Source: Ruminococcus flavefaciens (GTDB lineage: Bacteria; Bacillota; Clostridia; Oscillospirales; Ruminococcaceae). From it: DNA of 6,063 bases. Location of the stretch: the NCBI GenBank assembly GCA_902796705.1, contig CADBQF010000024.1:1-6063 (forward strand). Direction: 5' to 3'. The stretch's first letter is position 1. The number at the start of each line of letters is the position of its first letter. This document shows positions 5,857-6,063 of the stretch, one piece after another. Under the pieces are notes generated by a model. The model was not told the origin of the DNA. It did not search any database and saw only the letters and a program-made list of their open reading frames with translations. The translations under genes were made by a program, and so were the position numbers.

Positions 5857-6063
5857 ATGCCAATCAATTTATCCAAAGGACAGAAGATCGATCTCACAAA
5901 GAGCAATCCCGGACTCAATAACATAATGGTAGGTCTGGGCTGGGACGTAAATGCTTTTGATTCCGGTGCAGCTTTTGACCTTGACGCTGCTGCATTCCTT
6001 CTCTCAGCAGAGGGAAAATGCCCCGCAGACGGAGACTTCATATTCTACGGAAACTTAAAGCAC
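5857..6063 (+). CDS. terD: TerD family calcium-binding stress protein, partial (C-terminus beyond window)
   Basis: The first 69 residues, MPINLSKGQKIDLTK..., match the start of TerD/TerZ/CABP family proteins, which normally run to about 190 residues. Family signs are the NLSKGQ opening, PGL at 18-20, VGLGWD at 25-30, the FDLDA block at 40-44 (acidic calcium-binding residues D41 and D43) and the GK...DFIFYGN strand that ends in the visible part. TerD proteins are soluble, calcium-binding and associated with tellurite resistance and general stress. CGGAGGT (5843-5849) lies 7 bases before the ATG at 5857. It follows telA by 78 bases including a hairpin, so it is the next member of the same operon, possibly with its own level control. 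Further Ter genes (additional terD copies, terC) are likely to follow to the right. Confidence 0.93.
   Translation, partial: MPINLSKGQKIDLTKSNPGLNNIMVGLGWDVNAFDSGAAFDLDAAAFLLSAEGKCPADGDFIFYGNLKH

Noticed and set aside
5712..6041. A 109-codon minus-strand frame across the telA-terD junction
   Set aside because: It is antisense to telA and terD, both clearly real, and shows no domain or start signal.
1..6063. CRISPR arrays, tRNA or rRNA genes, insertion sequences
   Set aside because: I saw no regularly spaced repeats, no cloverleaf or rRNA-like stretches, and no transposase or terminal inverted repeats.

Overview
The window looks like chromosomal DNA of a gut or rumen Firmicute, most likely Ruminococcus or a close relative (Oscillospiraceae). 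The reasons are a secreted protein ending in a type I dockerin repeat (cellulosome-style anchoring), strong AGGAGG-type ribosome binding sites, AT-rich promoters of the TTGACA/TATAAT type, and a TerD/TelA/YceG gene set of the arrangement known from Firmicutes. This is inference from gene content; no species call is possible from the sequence alone.

Left part (1-1455, minus strand): two separately promoted genes. The first (1-900, cut by the window edge) has a signal peptide, a domain of about 235 residues that I do not recognise, and the first half of a dockerin. It has its own promoter (TTGACT-17-TATAAT) and ribosome binding site. Behind it, 1102-1455 encodes a small 117-residue cysteine-peptidase-like protein (C39/papain-like Cys-His-Asp pattern) with its own promoter. 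The divergent control region between this gene and the right-hand operon (1456-1743) holds two back-to-back sigma-70-type promoters and a perfect 8-bp inverted repeat between them.

Right part (1744-6063, plus strand): an apparent operon of four genes: a rhomboid intramembrane serine protease, a large YceG-like protein, TelA, and TerD (cut by the window edge). It starts from a promoter matching consensus at every position (TTGACA-17-TATAAT with TGn extension). The YceG-like gene probably starts at TTG, with its ribosome binding site inside the last codons of the rhomboid gene; telA starts 2 bases after the yceG stop; terD follows after 77 bases that contain a strong hairpin. YceG, TelA and TerD belong to the Ter-type stress-response (tellurite / toxic-anion resistance) systems, in which soluble TerD-type calcium-binding proteins work with TelA and membrane partners.

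The most unusual points are the rhomboid protease as lead gene of a Ter operon, the three related Rossmann-like units visible in the YceG-like protein, the divergent small cysteine peptidase sharing its control region, and the combination of a perfect promoter with nearby inverted repeats, which suggests that the operon is normally repressed and strongly inducible.
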